A DNA stretch of 64,000 nt from Prevotellaceae bacterium HUN156. GTDB taxonomy: Bacteria; Bacteroidota; Bacteroidia; Bacteroidales; Bacteroidaceae. The stretch lies in the NCBI GenBank assembly GCA_900119285.1, contig FPIT01000003.1, positions 124,001 to 188,000 of the forward strand, given 5' to 3'. Below the pieces are notes generated by a model. The model did no database searches and was not told the origin of the DNA. It saw only the letters and a program-made list of their open reading frames with translations. Shown here one piece after another: positions 46,985-55,700 of the stretch (its first letter is position 1; the number at the start of each line of letters is the position of its first letter). The position numbers and the translations under genes were made by a program.

Positions 46985-47887
46985 ATGAATAGTTTCAGTT
47001 TAAATAGATTTTTGAAGACACTATATTGGGTTCTGTCTGTCGGCTATCGCAAGATGCTTTTATGGTATGTCGGATCCGTTACCCTCGTTGTCTTCATTGG
47101 TGAGTTGCTATTTCAGAAGATGAATAGCTTTCCATATCCCTATACAGCCATCCACGACTATGCACAGCTTGGAGTAGGACTTTTCATTATTGTCTCGCTG
47201 ATTATGATTAGCCTCTTTGCTTTCGATTATAATAATAAGCGTAGACGAACCACATTATTGATGTTGCCATCTTCCAATCTGGAAAAGTATCTCTCGCTGC
47301 TAGTGTTTACCTCAGTTATCGGCATCGCTTGTTTGTTCCTGGCTATTGTCATGGGTGATTCACTTCGTATGGCTTGGAATTGGATGAGTGATTATAATGG
47401 CCCTAAATTAGATTGCGTAATGGAATTGAGAACGACAGATGGAATAACATATCATTGGTGGTCTTCTGCTATTCCTCTTTTGATAAAAGAAATAACCCCT
47501 GATGCAATAACCAATCCCATGGGACTTCCTACTGATTGGGTGGTAATGAGTTGTTTACTCACTGTTTGCTTTTGGCTGTGGCTTCACTCTTTCTATACGT
47601 TGAATGGAACCCTGTTTCGCAAATACTCTTTTGTGGTCACAAGTGTGTGTGTGCTGGCTAGTTTTCTCATCCTTGTGAAAATGATGGCATATTTCAAATT
47701 GAATATGTTCCATATTAGTTGGGTCAATGGTGAGTTGAAGGAATATGAGATTGGTGTAATGCCTTATGTGCTTTCAGTAGTCCTTCCCATCATCACCGTC
47801 TTCAACTACTGGGCATCGTTCCGTATTTTCAAAGGTTTTCAGTTAATGACTAATAAGTGGACTAATTATGATATTCTCAAACGATAA
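46985..47887 (+). CDS. ABC exporter membrane subunit 2
   Basis: 300 residues with about six hydrophobic helices (SVTLVVFIGELLFQ, LFIIVSLIMISLFAF, VVLPIITVFNYWASF at the C-terminus). It shares the LLMLP-x-SN-x-EKYL motif and the FNYW...RIF end with subunit 1, so both arose by tandem duplication. Its 3' end overlaps the regulator gene by 20 bases. Confidence 0.75.
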   Translation: MNSFSLNRFLKTLYWVLSVGYRKMLLWYVGSVTLVVFIGELLFQKMNSFPYPYTAIHDYAQLGVGLFIIVSLIMISLFAFDYNNKRRRTTLLMLPSSNLEKYLSLLVFTSVIGIACLFLAIVMGDSLRMAWNWMSDYNGPKLDCVMELRTTDGITYHWWSSAIPLLIKEITPDAITNPMGLPTDWVVMSCLLTVCFWLWLHSFYTLNGTLFRKYSFVVTSVCVLASFLILVKMMAYFKLNMFHISWVNGELKEYEIGVMPYVLSVVLPIITVFNYWASFRIFKGFQLMTNKWTNYDILKR

Positions 47888-48230
47888 ACCCATCTACATT
47901 CAGATGGCAGATCGCCTGATGGATGAAATCCTGTCAGGTAAGTACCAGGACGACGACCGTATTCCAAGCGTCCGCGAGTATAGTGTGCTGCTCGAGGTAA
48001 ATACCAATACTGCAGTAAAGGCTTATGAACAATTGGCACGCGAGGAAATTATCTATAACAAGCGTGGTTTGGGCTACTTCGTTACTCCGGGAGCTAAGAA
48101 TCAGATTCTAAAGGCTCGTAAGCAGGATTTTATGAAGGAACGTCTGCCCGAATTGTTCCGGCAGATGCAATTACTCGGCATAACGTTAGAAGATGTTAAA
48201 GATGCATACGATGCAACTTTAGACAAATAG
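47868..48230 (+). CDS. GntR-family transcriptional regulator, YtrA type
   Basis: 120 residues: an N-terminal winged helix-turn-helix (PIYIQMADRLMDEILSG, DDRIPSVREYSVLLEVNTNTAVKAYEQL, IIYNKRGLGYFVTPG) with only a short C-terminal helical part, as in the YtrA subfamily, which lacks a ligand-binding domain of FadR or HutC size. It overlaps the second permease gene. It likely represses the group from the palindrome at 45282-45303. Confidence 0.92.
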   Translation: MIFSNDKPIYIQMADRLMDEILSGKYQDDDRIPSVREYSVLLEVNTNTAVKAYEQLAREEIIYNKRGLGYFVTPGAKNQILKARKQDFMKERLPELFRQMQLLGITLEDVKDAYDATLDK

Positions 48231-48271
48231 CCCTCGTCTAACAGATAAAACATAAGGTAAAAATTGTATTT

Positions 48272-48991
48272 ATGATACATCTACAAGACATCAACAAGAC
48301 CTATCAGGGTGCCCAGCCACTTCATGTGCTAAAAGGTATCAATCTCGACATAAAGAAAGGCGAGTTCGTCAGCATCATGGGTGCTTCGGGCTCTGGTAAG
48401 TCTACGTTGCTCAATATTTTAGGTATTCTGGATAACTATGATAGTGGAACCTACGAGTTGGCAGGTGTGCCTATTTGGAATCTCTCGGAGCGCAAAGCTG
48501 CTGAGTACAGAAACCGAATGATAGGTTTCATTTTTCAGTCATTTAATCTCATCTCTTTTAAAACAGCCGTGGAAAACGTGGAGTTGCCGCTCTTTTACCA
48601 AGGGGTGTCGCGAAAAAAGCGACACGCCCTTGCTTTAGAGTATTTGGAAAAGCTCGGACTTCTGGATTGGGCTGACCACTATCCCAATGAGCTGTCTGGT
48701 GGACAGAAGCAGCGCGTAGCTATTGCTCGTGCACTGATTACCAAGCCTCAGATTATTCTTGCCGACGAGCCTACAGGTGCTCTCGACTCAAAGACTTCTG
48801 TCGAAGTGATGCAATTGCTCAAGCATTTGAATGAAGAAGAAGGCATGACCATCGTTGTAGTTACTCACGAAAGTGGTGTAGCTAATGAAACAAATAAGAT
48901 AGTGCATATCAAGGATGGCATCATCGGACAGATAGAAGAGAATCTTAATCACAATGCTTCGCCTTTCGGCATCAATGGAATGATGAAATAA
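48272..48991 (+). CDS. ABC transporter ATP-binding protein (MacB/LolD type)
   Basis: 239 residues with Walker A GASGSGKSTLLNILG, signature LSGGQKQRVAIARAL, Walker B IILADEPTGALD and H-loop VVVTHE. The pattern is that of MacB/LolD-type ATPases that drive FtsX-like permeases. Two such permeases follow. Lies 41 bases after the GntR gene, so it may share its transcript. Confidence 0.93.
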   Translation: MIHLQDINKTYQGAQPLHVLKGINLDIKKGEFVSIMGASGSGKSTLLNILGILDNYDSGTYELAGVPIWNLSERKAAEYRNRMIGFIFQSFNLISFKTAVENVELPLFYQGVSRKKRHALALEYLEKLGLLDWADHYPNELSGGQKQRVAIARALITKPQIILADEPTGALDSKTSVEVMQLLKHLNEEEGMTIVVVTHESGVANETNKIVHIKDGIIGQIEENLNHNASPFGINGMMK

Positions 48992-48994
48992 ACT

Positions 48995-50236
48995 ATGCGA
49001 GATATCATATCAGAAATATGGAGTACTGCCAAGAGAAATAAGCTTCGCACCACGCTTACTGGTTTTGCTGTGGCGTGGGGTATCTTCATGATTATTGTGT
49101 TGTTGGGTGCTGGTAACGGACTCATCAATGCCAATATAAAGCAGAGCGACCGTTTTCTCTCGTCATCTATGGTGGTGTATGGCGGTTGGACATCGAAGGC
49201 CTATCAAGGACTAAAGGAGGGCCGCGGCATCCGTCTGCATGAGCGCGATATGGAGATTACTTCTCAAGAGTTCAAGGAGAATGTTGATGAAGTAGGTGCG
49301 CAGTATAGCACGTCAGCCACTATTAGTCATGGTCAGCAATACCTCTCTTCCAGTATCAGTGGTGTTTATTCTAACCATACGAAGATTAATAAGGTAGAGA
49401 TGCTTAGCGGACGCTTCATCAACGACATTGACGTGAAAGAGAGTCGCAAGGTGTTGGTGTTTGGTAATAAGCAGGCGAAAGAGTTAAACTGTCGTGTGGG
49501 TGATTTCGTTAATGTTGGTGATTTTGCTTTCAAGGTGGTGGGTATCTATAAGGAGAATGAAAACGGACGTGCTGAAGTTTTCAGCAGTTATTCAGCCATC
49601 AAACGTATCTTTGGTGCCAACACCGATGATGCAGGACGTATAGAATTTACCTTCCATGGCCTGTCAACAGAAAAGGCTAATGAAAGATTCGAGAAGGAAT
49701 ACCGTCACCGCCTGAATGCCGAACATCAGGCTCATCCGGATGATGAAGATGCTGTATGGCTATGGAACCGATTTACACAGAATCTCCAAATGGAAAAGGG
49801 TATTGGCATCATTCGCACAGCCCTTTGGGTTGTAGGTCTCTTCACCTTGCTCTCAGGTATTGTTGGTGTGTCTAACATCATGCTTATTACCGTAAAGGAG
49901 CGTACTCATGAGTTCGGCATTCGTAAAGCCATTGGTGCTAAGCCCTGGAGCATCCTGAAACTGATAATTATAGAGAGTGTGATTATAACTACTTTCTTTG
50001 GTTATATAGGTATGGTACTGGGTGTTGCTGCCAATGAATATATGGATGCAACGATAGGCCACGAGACTATTGATACTGGTTTGTTCAAGGCTACTATGTT
50101 CCTGGACCCCACAGTCGGTATTGATGTATGTATTGAGGCCACGATGGTGATGATTATTGCTGGTACGATAGCAGGACTCATTCCTGCTTATAAGGCTAGC
50201 CGTATCCGACCTATTGAAGCACTTCGTGCTGACTAA
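48995..50236 (+). CDS. MacB/FtsX-type ABC permease 1
   Basis: 413 residues: an N-terminal helix (TTLTGFAVAWGIFMIIVLLGAGNG), a periplasmic domain of about 230 residues, then three helices (TALWVVGLFTLLSGIVGVSNIMLI, VIITTFFGYIGMVLGVAA, ATMVMIIAGTIAGLIPAYKAS). The coupling motif is RTHEFGIRKAIGAKP. MacB-type mechanotransmission family. Paralogous with the next gene, so the pump is probably a heterodimer. Confidence 0.9.
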   Translation: MRDIISEIWSTAKRNKLRTTLTGFAVAWGIFMIIVLLGAGNGLINANIKQSDRFLSSSMVVYGGWTSKAYQGLKEGRGIRLHERDMEITSQEFKENVDEVGAQYSTSATISHGQQYLSSSISGVYSNHTKINKVEMLSGRFINDIDVKESRKVLVFGNKQAKELNCRVGDFVNVGDFAFKVVGIYKENENGRAEVFSSYSAIKRIFGANTDDAGRIEFTFHGLSTEKANERFEKEYRHRLNAEHQAHPDDEDAVWLWNRFTQNLQMEKGIGIIRTALWVVGLFTLLSGIVGVSNIMLITVKERTHEFGIRKAIGAKPWSILKLIIIESVIITTFFGYIGMVLGVAANEYMDATIGHETIDTGLFKATMFLDPTVGIDVCIEATMVMIIAGTIAGLIPAYKASRIRPIEALRAD

Positions 50237-50283
50237 CTAGAACAAGTAGAAAGACTAGTAATACTAGAAATAACTAGAAAACA
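50237..50283. repeat. CTAG-rich spacer 1
   Basis: Four CTAG tetramers lie in about 41 bases (around 50237, 50255, 50264, 50274), in variants of ACTAGAA. The spacer between the two genes downstream has the same composition. Confidence 0.7.
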
Positions 50284-51531
50284 ATGAGAATAGATTTAGA
50301 TTCATATAGAGAAATACTCGATACGCTGACACGCAACAAGTCACGCTCATTCCTGACGGGCTTTGGCGTATTTTGGGGTGTCTTCATGCTCATTGTACTG
50401 ATGGGTGGTGGCAATGGACTGAAAGAAATGCTACAACAAAACTTTGCAGGTTTTGCCACTAACAGTGCTTTAGTATGGGCACAACCCACAAGTAAGGCAT
50501 ATAAGGGATTTCGCAAGGGACGTATGTGGACGATGGATTATAAGGATGTAGCACGTATCCGTCACAGTGTCCCAGAGCTTGATATTGTCACACCTTTGCT
50601 TTTCTCTAATGGTGGCACAGCCTATTATGGCGATCGCAAGGCCACCGTTGGTGTCAGCGGTGCTATGCCCGACTATCAAAAGGTCAACGAACCAAAGATG
50701 TTCTATGGTAGATATATTGATGAGGCTGATATTCGCGACAACCGTAAGGTATGTGTCATCCAAAAGAAAACCTACAAGGAACTCTTTCCTGGTGGAGGCG
50801 ATCCCTGTGGTAAGCGTATTCGTATTGATAATATCTACTATCAGATTGTAGGTGTAGACTATAATGTGAGTGAGGGTGTTAATCTCAGTGGTGAGAACGG
50901 TACTGGTGTCACTCTGCCATTGACCTTCATGCAGCAGGCTTACAATCGCGGTAATGCTGTTGACCTGATTGCCGTTACTGGACGTCCTGGTGTAGTTATG
51001 TCGAAAGTTACCGACCGTATTCGCGAGACGGTTGCTCGTGCCCATACTATTGATCCTACCGATGAACAAGGCGCTATGGTATTTAATACTGAGGTGCTCT
51101 TCCAGATGCTTGATAATCTGTTCAAGGGTGTCAACTTCCTCATCTGGCTTGTTGGATTAGGCACATTGTTAGCTGGAGCCATTGGTGTATCAAACATTAT
51201 GATGGTAACAGTTCGTGAGCGCACTACAGAGATTGGTATCCGCCGAGCTATCGGTGCCACACCGAGAGTTATTCTCTCACAGATTATATCAGAGAGTATT
51301 GTGCTGACTTTAGTGGCAGGCATGAGTGGCATTCTCTTCGGAGTGATGATTCTCCAGATGCTCGAATTGGGCAATACGGAAGATGGCATTGTCAATGCTC
51401 ACTTCCAGATAGGTTTCTGGACAGCTCTCTTTGCAGCATTTATGGTGAGTGCAATGGGTGTCCTTGCAGGTCTTGCGCCAGCAGGTAGAGCAATGAGCAT
51501 CAAGCCTGTTGATGCAATGCGAGATGAATAA
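50284..51531 (+). CDS. MacB/FtsX-type ABC permease 2
   Basis: 415 residues with the same architecture: helix 1 (FLTGFGVFWGVFMLIVLMGGGNG), a large periplasmic domain, and three C-terminal helices (FLIWLVGLGTLLAGAIGVSNIMMV, LTLVAGMSGILFGVM, ALFAAFMVSAMGVLAGLAPAG). Coupling motif RTTEIGIRRAIGATPR. Diverged duplicate of permease 1. Confidence 0.9.
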   Translation: MRIDLDSYREILDTLTRNKSRSFLTGFGVFWGVFMLIVLMGGGNGLKEMLQQNFAGFATNSALVWAQPTSKAYKGFRKGRMWTMDYKDVARIRHSVPELDIVTPLLFSNGGTAYYGDRKATVGVSGAMPDYQKVNEPKMFYGRYIDEADIRDNRKVCVIQKKTYKELFPGGGDPCGKRIRIDNIYYQIVGVDYNVSEGVNLSGENGTGVTLPLTFMQQAYNRGNAVDLIAVTGRPGVVMSKVTDRIRETVARAHTIDPTDEQGAMVFNTEVLFQMLDNLFKGVNFLIWLVGLGTLLAGAIGVSNIMMVTVRERTTEIGIRRAIGATPRVILSQIISESIVLTLVAGMSGILFGVMILQMLELGNTEDGIVNAHFQIGFWTALFAAFMVSAMGVLAGLAPAGRAMSIKPVDAMRDE

Positions 51532-51594
51532 ACTAGAAAAACTAGAATATCTAGACCATCTAGAAAAAGAATAATAATCAAAAACTAAAGATAG
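51532..51594. repeat. CTAG-rich spacer 2
   Basis: Four CTAG tetramers occur in about 33 bases (51533-51565), in the form ACTAGAAAAACTAGAATATC and a following CTAGACCATCTAG. It matches spacer 1 in style. It ends at the disrupted start of the next gene. Confidence 0.7.
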
Positions 51595-52704
51595 GAAAAG
51601 TACAGCAAACTGATTATCGCAGTAATTATTGCGCTGATTTTCCTTGGAACATTCATGTTCCTGTGGCAGAAGAGTCAACCAAAGGAAGTGGTGTACAACG
51701 AATTCACTCCTACGGTGGAGAATATTCAGAAGACCACGATTATTACCGGTAAGATTGAGCCTCGCAATGAGGTGAACGTAAAGCCACAGATTTCTGGTAT
51801 TATTGCCGAACTGTATAAAGAGCCAGGTGATTATGTGAATGCAGGTGATGTCATCGCCAAGGTAAAGGTTATTCCCGAGATGAGTCAGCTGAGTGCTGCA
51901 GAGATGCGTGTACGTTTGGCAGATATTAGCTTGAAGCAGGCGCAGACTGATTTTCAACGTGAGGAAAACCTCTTTAATCAGAAGTTAGTGTCTGCCGACG
52001 AATACGATAAGTCCAAATTGGCACTGAATCAGGCAAAACACGAGAAGTTAGCTGCTGAGGATGCTTTGGAGGTTGTTCGCGATGGTGTGTCAAAGAGCAA
52101 TGCTTCTGCATCAAGTACGCTGATTCGTTCAACTATCAGTGGTGTTATTCTTGACATCCCTGTAAAGGTAGGTAACTCTGTCATCCTTGCCAACACTTTC
52201 AATGAGGGTACTACCATTGCTACTGTAGCTAATATGAACGACCTTATCTTCCGTGGTAATATCGATGAAACGGAAGTAGGCAAGCTGGTGAACGGTATGC
52301 CTATGAAGATTACCATTGGTGCATTGCAGGACTTGAAGTTTGATGCCTCTCTTGAGTATATTTCTCCAAAGGCTATTGAGAGCAATGGTGCTAACCAGTT
52401 TGAGATTAAAGCTGCTGTAAAACTCGCCGAAGGAAGGAAGATCCGTGCTGGTTATAGTGCCAACGCAGAGATTGTTTTAGAGTCTGTCTCTAAGGTGCTC
52501 AGTATTCCTGAGAGTGCTATTGAGTTTAGTGGTGACAGTACCTTTGTATATATTATAAAGGGTACTGGTAAGCAAAAGACCTATGAGCGCACTTATGTTA
52601 CCACAGGCCTCTCTGATGGTGTAAACATTGAAATCAAGAAGGGTATTACCACCAAGGATAAAGTTCGTGGTCCCGAGATTATTGCAGACGAAAAGGAAAA
52701 CTAA
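51595..52704 (+). CDS. HlyD/MacA-type periplasmic adaptor, start codon apparently disrupted
   Basis: Periplasmic membrane-fusion protein linking the MacB-type permeases to the outer-membrane channel. From 51655 (ATG) 349 residues are encoded, with the biotinyl-lipoyl half-motif NVKPQISGIIAELYKEPGDYV, a coiled-coil hairpin (AEMRVRLADISLKQAQTDFQ onwards) and a beta-barrel domain. The N-terminal membrane helix lies before this ATG: codons 51595-51654 encode EKYSKLIIAVIIALIFLGTF, open but with no ATG, GTG or TTG. At 51591 the sequence is ATAGGAAAAG; deleting A51593 would give ATG GAA AAG in frame. A frameshift in the start codon or a sequencing error is likely. Confidence 0.8.
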   Translation, partial: EKYSKLIIAVIIALIFLGTFMFLWQKSQPKEVVYNEFTPTVENIQKTTIITGKIEPRNEVNVKPQISGIIAELYKEPGDYVNAGDVIAKVKVIPEMSQLSAAEMRVRLADISLKQAQTDFQREENLFNQKLVSADEYDKSKLALNQAKHEKLAAEDALEVVRDGVSKSNASASSTLIRSTISGVILDIPVKVGNSVILANTFNEGTTIATVANMNDLIFRGNIDETEVGKLVNGMPMKITIGALQDLKFDASLEYISPKAIESNGANQFEIKAAVKLAEGRKIRAGYSANAEIVLESVSKVLSIPESAIEFSGDSTFVYIIKGTGKQKTYERTYVTTGLSDGVNIEIKKGITTKDKVRGPEIIADEKEN

Positions 52705-52707
52705 ACA

Positions 52708-54042
52708 ATGAAGAAAATGATATCTCTAGTTCTAATAGTTTTGCTAGTCTCGTTAGCAAGTATAGATTGTCAGGCCCAGCAGCAGTGGACACTGCGCCAG
52801 TGTATGGACTATGCCATAGAGCATAATATTAGTATCAAGCAACAGGACAACGTGCGTCGTCAACAAGAGCTTTCTCTCTCAACCTCTCGAAACAGCCGTT
52901 TGCCTGATCTGAGTGCATCGGCCAGCGAGAACTACTCGTTTGGTCGCGCTCAAACGCTTGATGGAACATATTCTAATCGCAATACCAACAGCACTTCATT
53001 CTCGATAGGTACTTCCGTACCCCTCTTTACTGGTTTTGAGATTCCCAATCGCATCAAGCTGAACCAACTGAATCTGGAGGCTGCTACTCAGGATTTAGAG
53101 AAAGCAAAGAATGATATCCGTATGCAGGTGGCTCAGGCTTACGTTCAGATACTCTATAATATGGAGATTGCTGATGTAGCTTGTCGCCAGGTTGCTATCG
53201 ATTCTGCTCAGGTAAAGCGCTTGGAGGCTTTCGTAGAGAATGGTAAGGCCAGTCAGGCACAACTGTCTCAGCAGCAAGCTACGCTGGCTCAGGCTCAGCT
53301 AACGGCAACACAGGCAGATAATAATCTGCAACTGTCTGTCCTTGCACTTACTCAACTCTTAGAGCTTCCTTCTCCCGAGGGCTTCTCTATTGTACGTCCT
53401 GACAATACTTCGCTTTTAGTTCTTCATTCTTCACTTCCTTCTCCTGATGCCATCTATCAAGAGGCGCTCACCATCAAACCGGAGGTACGTGCAGAACAGT
53501 TGCGCCTTTCTGCTGCTGACAAGAGTATCAGTATTGCCAAGGCTGCTCTTTATCCTAAGCTCTATTTCAATGCTGGCTTGCAGACCAACTACTATAAGAC
53601 CAATGGTATGAAGGCTGAGTCTTTTGCTTCTCAGATGAAGAACAACTTTGCCCAGTATCTGGGAGTGAGTTTGAGTATTCCCATCTTCAATCGCTTTGCC
53701 ACTCGCAACAATGTGCGTTCTGCTCGCATTGACAGAGAGAATCGCCAGTTGCAGTTTGATTTGGTGAGGAAGACGTTATACAAGGATATACAACAAGTAT
53801 ATTATAATGCCGTTGCTGCTGGCTCAAAATATGAGAGCAGTAAGCAGGCACAACAAAGCAGTCAAGATGCTTTCAAACTGACACAAGCGAAGTATGAAAA
53901 CGGGAAGGCTTCTATTACAGAGTTTAATGAAGCTAAGAACAATTATCTGAAAACGGAAAGTGACCTGGTACAGGCTCGCTATGAATACCTCTACCAGACA
54001 GCGCTACTCGATTTCTATCGAGGAAGAGACTTAAACTTCTGA
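52708..54042 (+). CDS. TolC-like outer-membrane efflux protein
   Basis: 444 residues with signal peptide (ISLVLIVLLVSLASIDCQAQ). Two OEP repeats of long helices are visible (for example VAQAYVQILYNMEIADVACR and AQQSSQDAFKLTQAKYENGK). It forms the trimeric outer-membrane tunnel of the tripartite pump with the adaptor and MacB-type components. Only 3 bases follow the adaptor stop. Closed by a strong terminator. Confidence 0.93.
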   Translation: MKKMISLVLIVLLVSLASIDCQAQQQWTLRQCMDYAIEHNISIKQQDNVRRQQELSLSTSRNSRLPDLSASASENYSFGRAQTLDGTYSNRNTNSTSFSIGTSVPLFTGFEIPNRIKLNQLNLEAATQDLEKAKNDIRMQVAQAYVQILYNMEIADVACRQVAIDSAQVKRLEAFVENGKASQAQLSQQQATLAQAQLTATQADNNLQLSVLALTQLLELPSPEGFSIVRPDNTSLLVLHSSLPSPDAIYQEALTIKPEVRAEQLRLSAADKSISIAKAALYPKLYFNAGLQTNYYKTNGMKAESFASQMKNNFAQYLGVSLSIPIFNRFATRNNVRSARIDRENRQLQFDLVRKTLYKDIQQVYYNAVAAGSKYESSKQAQQSSQDAFKLTQAKYENGKASITEFNEAKNNYLKTESDLVQARYEYLYQTALLDFYRGRDLNF

Positions 54043-54045
54043 TAA

Positions 54046-54084
54046 CAAATAAATGGAGGGGGTAACCCCTCCATTTATTATTTG
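54046..54084. terminator. Strong bidirectional terminator between the efflux group and GH53
   Basis: ATAAATGGAGGGG pairs with CCCCTCCATTTAT around a GTAA loop. T-rich sequence follows on both strands. The two genes converge. Confidence 0.92.
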
Positions 54085-54085
54085 T

Positions 54086-55312
54086 TTATTTCACTAACAG
54101 CCTTTGTCCGCTGTTGACATAGATACCTTTTCTGCTTGGCTTTTTCTCTAACTTATATCCAGCCAAAGAGTACCAATTGGTATCGTTCTTGTCTATTGTT
54201 GTGAGCTCATTTATGCCCGCACTCTCATCATTAAAATTCTTCAGTTCGTAGAAAGCAGCATACGGTTTGCCGGTATTGTGATTGTATAGAGCCGCATTCC
54301 ACCAGTTAGCAGTCACGTTCTTATTGCCGTTATCCTCTGGCCACCACCAGAAGAGACCTTTCACACTACTGTGGCTGTTTAGCTTGGTCACCAGGTCGGC
54401 AGTAAACTTTCGTTGTCCCTCCTCCGTATAAGGGTAAGTAGCCGTATAATCAAAGGTGGTTCCTCCTAATTCCCATGCATAGCTGTAGCCAGTCTCTACC
54501 ACCATGATATCCTTGCCATAGTTCTTGTTCTCCAAGGTTGTCAGTGCTGTCTCTAATGTTGCCAGATTGCCGTGATAGGCAGGATAGTAACTCAGTCCGA
54601 TGATGTCGTAGTCGAGTGCAGCGTTCTTCATTCGGTCAAAGAAGTCTGTCAGCACGTTAGCCTTAGGAGTACGCTCGCTATGAATGATAATCTTTGCCTC
54701 AGGGCACTCTTCACGACAAGCCTGACCGGCTTTCTTGAGCAGGTTGATGAAGCGCGTCCAGTTGGCAGCGGGCGAGTTGGTGTAGCAGCGATTGGCTGTT
54801 GAACCTTCTGTGCCCCACAGCATGCCATAGCTGATCTCGTTGCCCGTCTGTATGAAGTCGGGCGTAGCACCAGCCTCTTTCATTTGGCTGAGACATTCCT
54901 TGGTATATTCGTAAATCTTGTTGCACAGCTGTTCGTCGTTGAGACTTTTCCATGCGTTAGGAGTCCATTGCTTGGCAGGGTCGGCCCATGTATCGCTATA
55001 GTGAAAGTCGAGCAACAGTTTCATTCCAGCATCCTTGATGCGCTTGCCCAAAGCCTTGACGTATTCAAGGTCCTGGCATACGGCTTTGTCGTCATCCTGC
55101 GATGGATCTACAAACAGGCGAACACGCATGGCGTTCAGTCCTTGTTTCTTAAAGAATGTCAGGGGTTGTACGGCTTTTCCGTTCTGGTCTTTGTACACCA
55201 CACCAGCCTCTTCATATTTGGTGAGCATCGAGATGTCACCGCCTACATATTTCTGTGCCGATGCTGCTGACAACAAGAGTGCTGCCAGTGATAGTAGTAT
55301 TGCTTTTTTCAT
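54086..55312 (-). CDS. GH53 endo-beta-1,4-galactanase with Prevotella C-terminal motif
   Basis: Secreted arabinogalactan endo-1,4-galactanase, 408 residues. Signal peptide LSLAALLLSAASA, then GGDISMLTKYEEAGV and NAMRVRLFVDP, the GH53 start. Catalytic acid/base in QTGNEISYGML (Glu near 158) and nucleophile in VVETGYSYAWE (Glu near 273). Substrate region LLDFHYSDTWADPAKQ intact. The C-terminal 50 residues carry the sorting-type tail WYSLAGYKLEKKPSRKGIYV then LLVK. It cuts the beta-1,4-galactan side chains of pectin. No promoter box found. Confidence 0.95.
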   Translation of the reverse strand: MKKAILLSLAALLLSAASAQKYVGGDISMLTKYEEAGVVYKDQNGKAVQPLTFFKKQGLNAMRVRLFVDPSQDDDKAVCQDLEYVKALGKRIKDAGMKLLLDFHYSDTWADPAKQWTPNAWKSLNDEQLCNKIYEYTKECLSQMKEAGATPDFIQTGNEISYGMLWGTEGSTANRCYTNSPAANWTRFINLLKKAGQACREECPEAKIIIHSERTPKANVLTDFFDRMKNAALDYDIIGLSYYPAYHGNLATLETALTTLENKNYGKDIMVVETGYSYAWELGGTTFDYTATYPYTEEGQRKFTADLVTKLNSHSSVKGLFWWWPEDNGNKNVTANWWNAALYNHNTGKPYAAFYELKNFNDESAGINELTTIDKNDTNWYSLAGYKLEKKPSRKGIYVNSGQRLLVK

Positions 55313-55440
55313 AATTTTTTAGTTGTAGTATGTTTTGGTCTTAACGTTGATGTTTCACATCGAGCCTGCTCACGCTCGGCATAGTTCAAAACTTGTTTTG
55401 ACTCTGCTCTCACTTAATCGCAGCCTTCAATGTTCAATGT

Positions 55441-55635
55441 TCATTTGTGTCTGTTTGCACGCTGCTCACGGTATTTAGCTTTCTGTCGGGCAGAACCACT
55501 ACCGTGTGCACCAGTAATATACTTCTTCTTCTTAGCCTTGGTCTTTACCTTGTCCTCTTCTTTGCGAGGACCACCGCCACGACCGAAGCTGATACCATTC
55601 TCCAGTATCTCTTGAAAATCTGATTCTTTACTCAT
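55441..55635 (-). CDS. Small basic protein of unknown function
   Basis: 64 residues from the ATG at 55635 (MSKESDFQEILENG). After an acidic start, FGRGGGPRKEEDKVK leads into a very basic tail of Lys/Arg/Gly (KAKKKKYITGAHG, ARQKAKYREQRANRHK). The composition suggests RNA binding or ribosome association, but no family is recognised. The longer frame adds ten unsupported residues. Shares its direction with the AICAR formyltransferase gene upstream. Confidence 0.65.
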   Translation of the reverse strand: MSKESDFQEILENGISFGRGGGPRKEEDKVKTKAKKKKYITGAHGSGSARQKAKYREQRANRHK

Positions 55636-55700
55636 AACTATTTGTAGTGTTAATAATCCCCCCACCCCTCTGGGAGGGGAAGGGGGGTAGGCTTTTCTTT

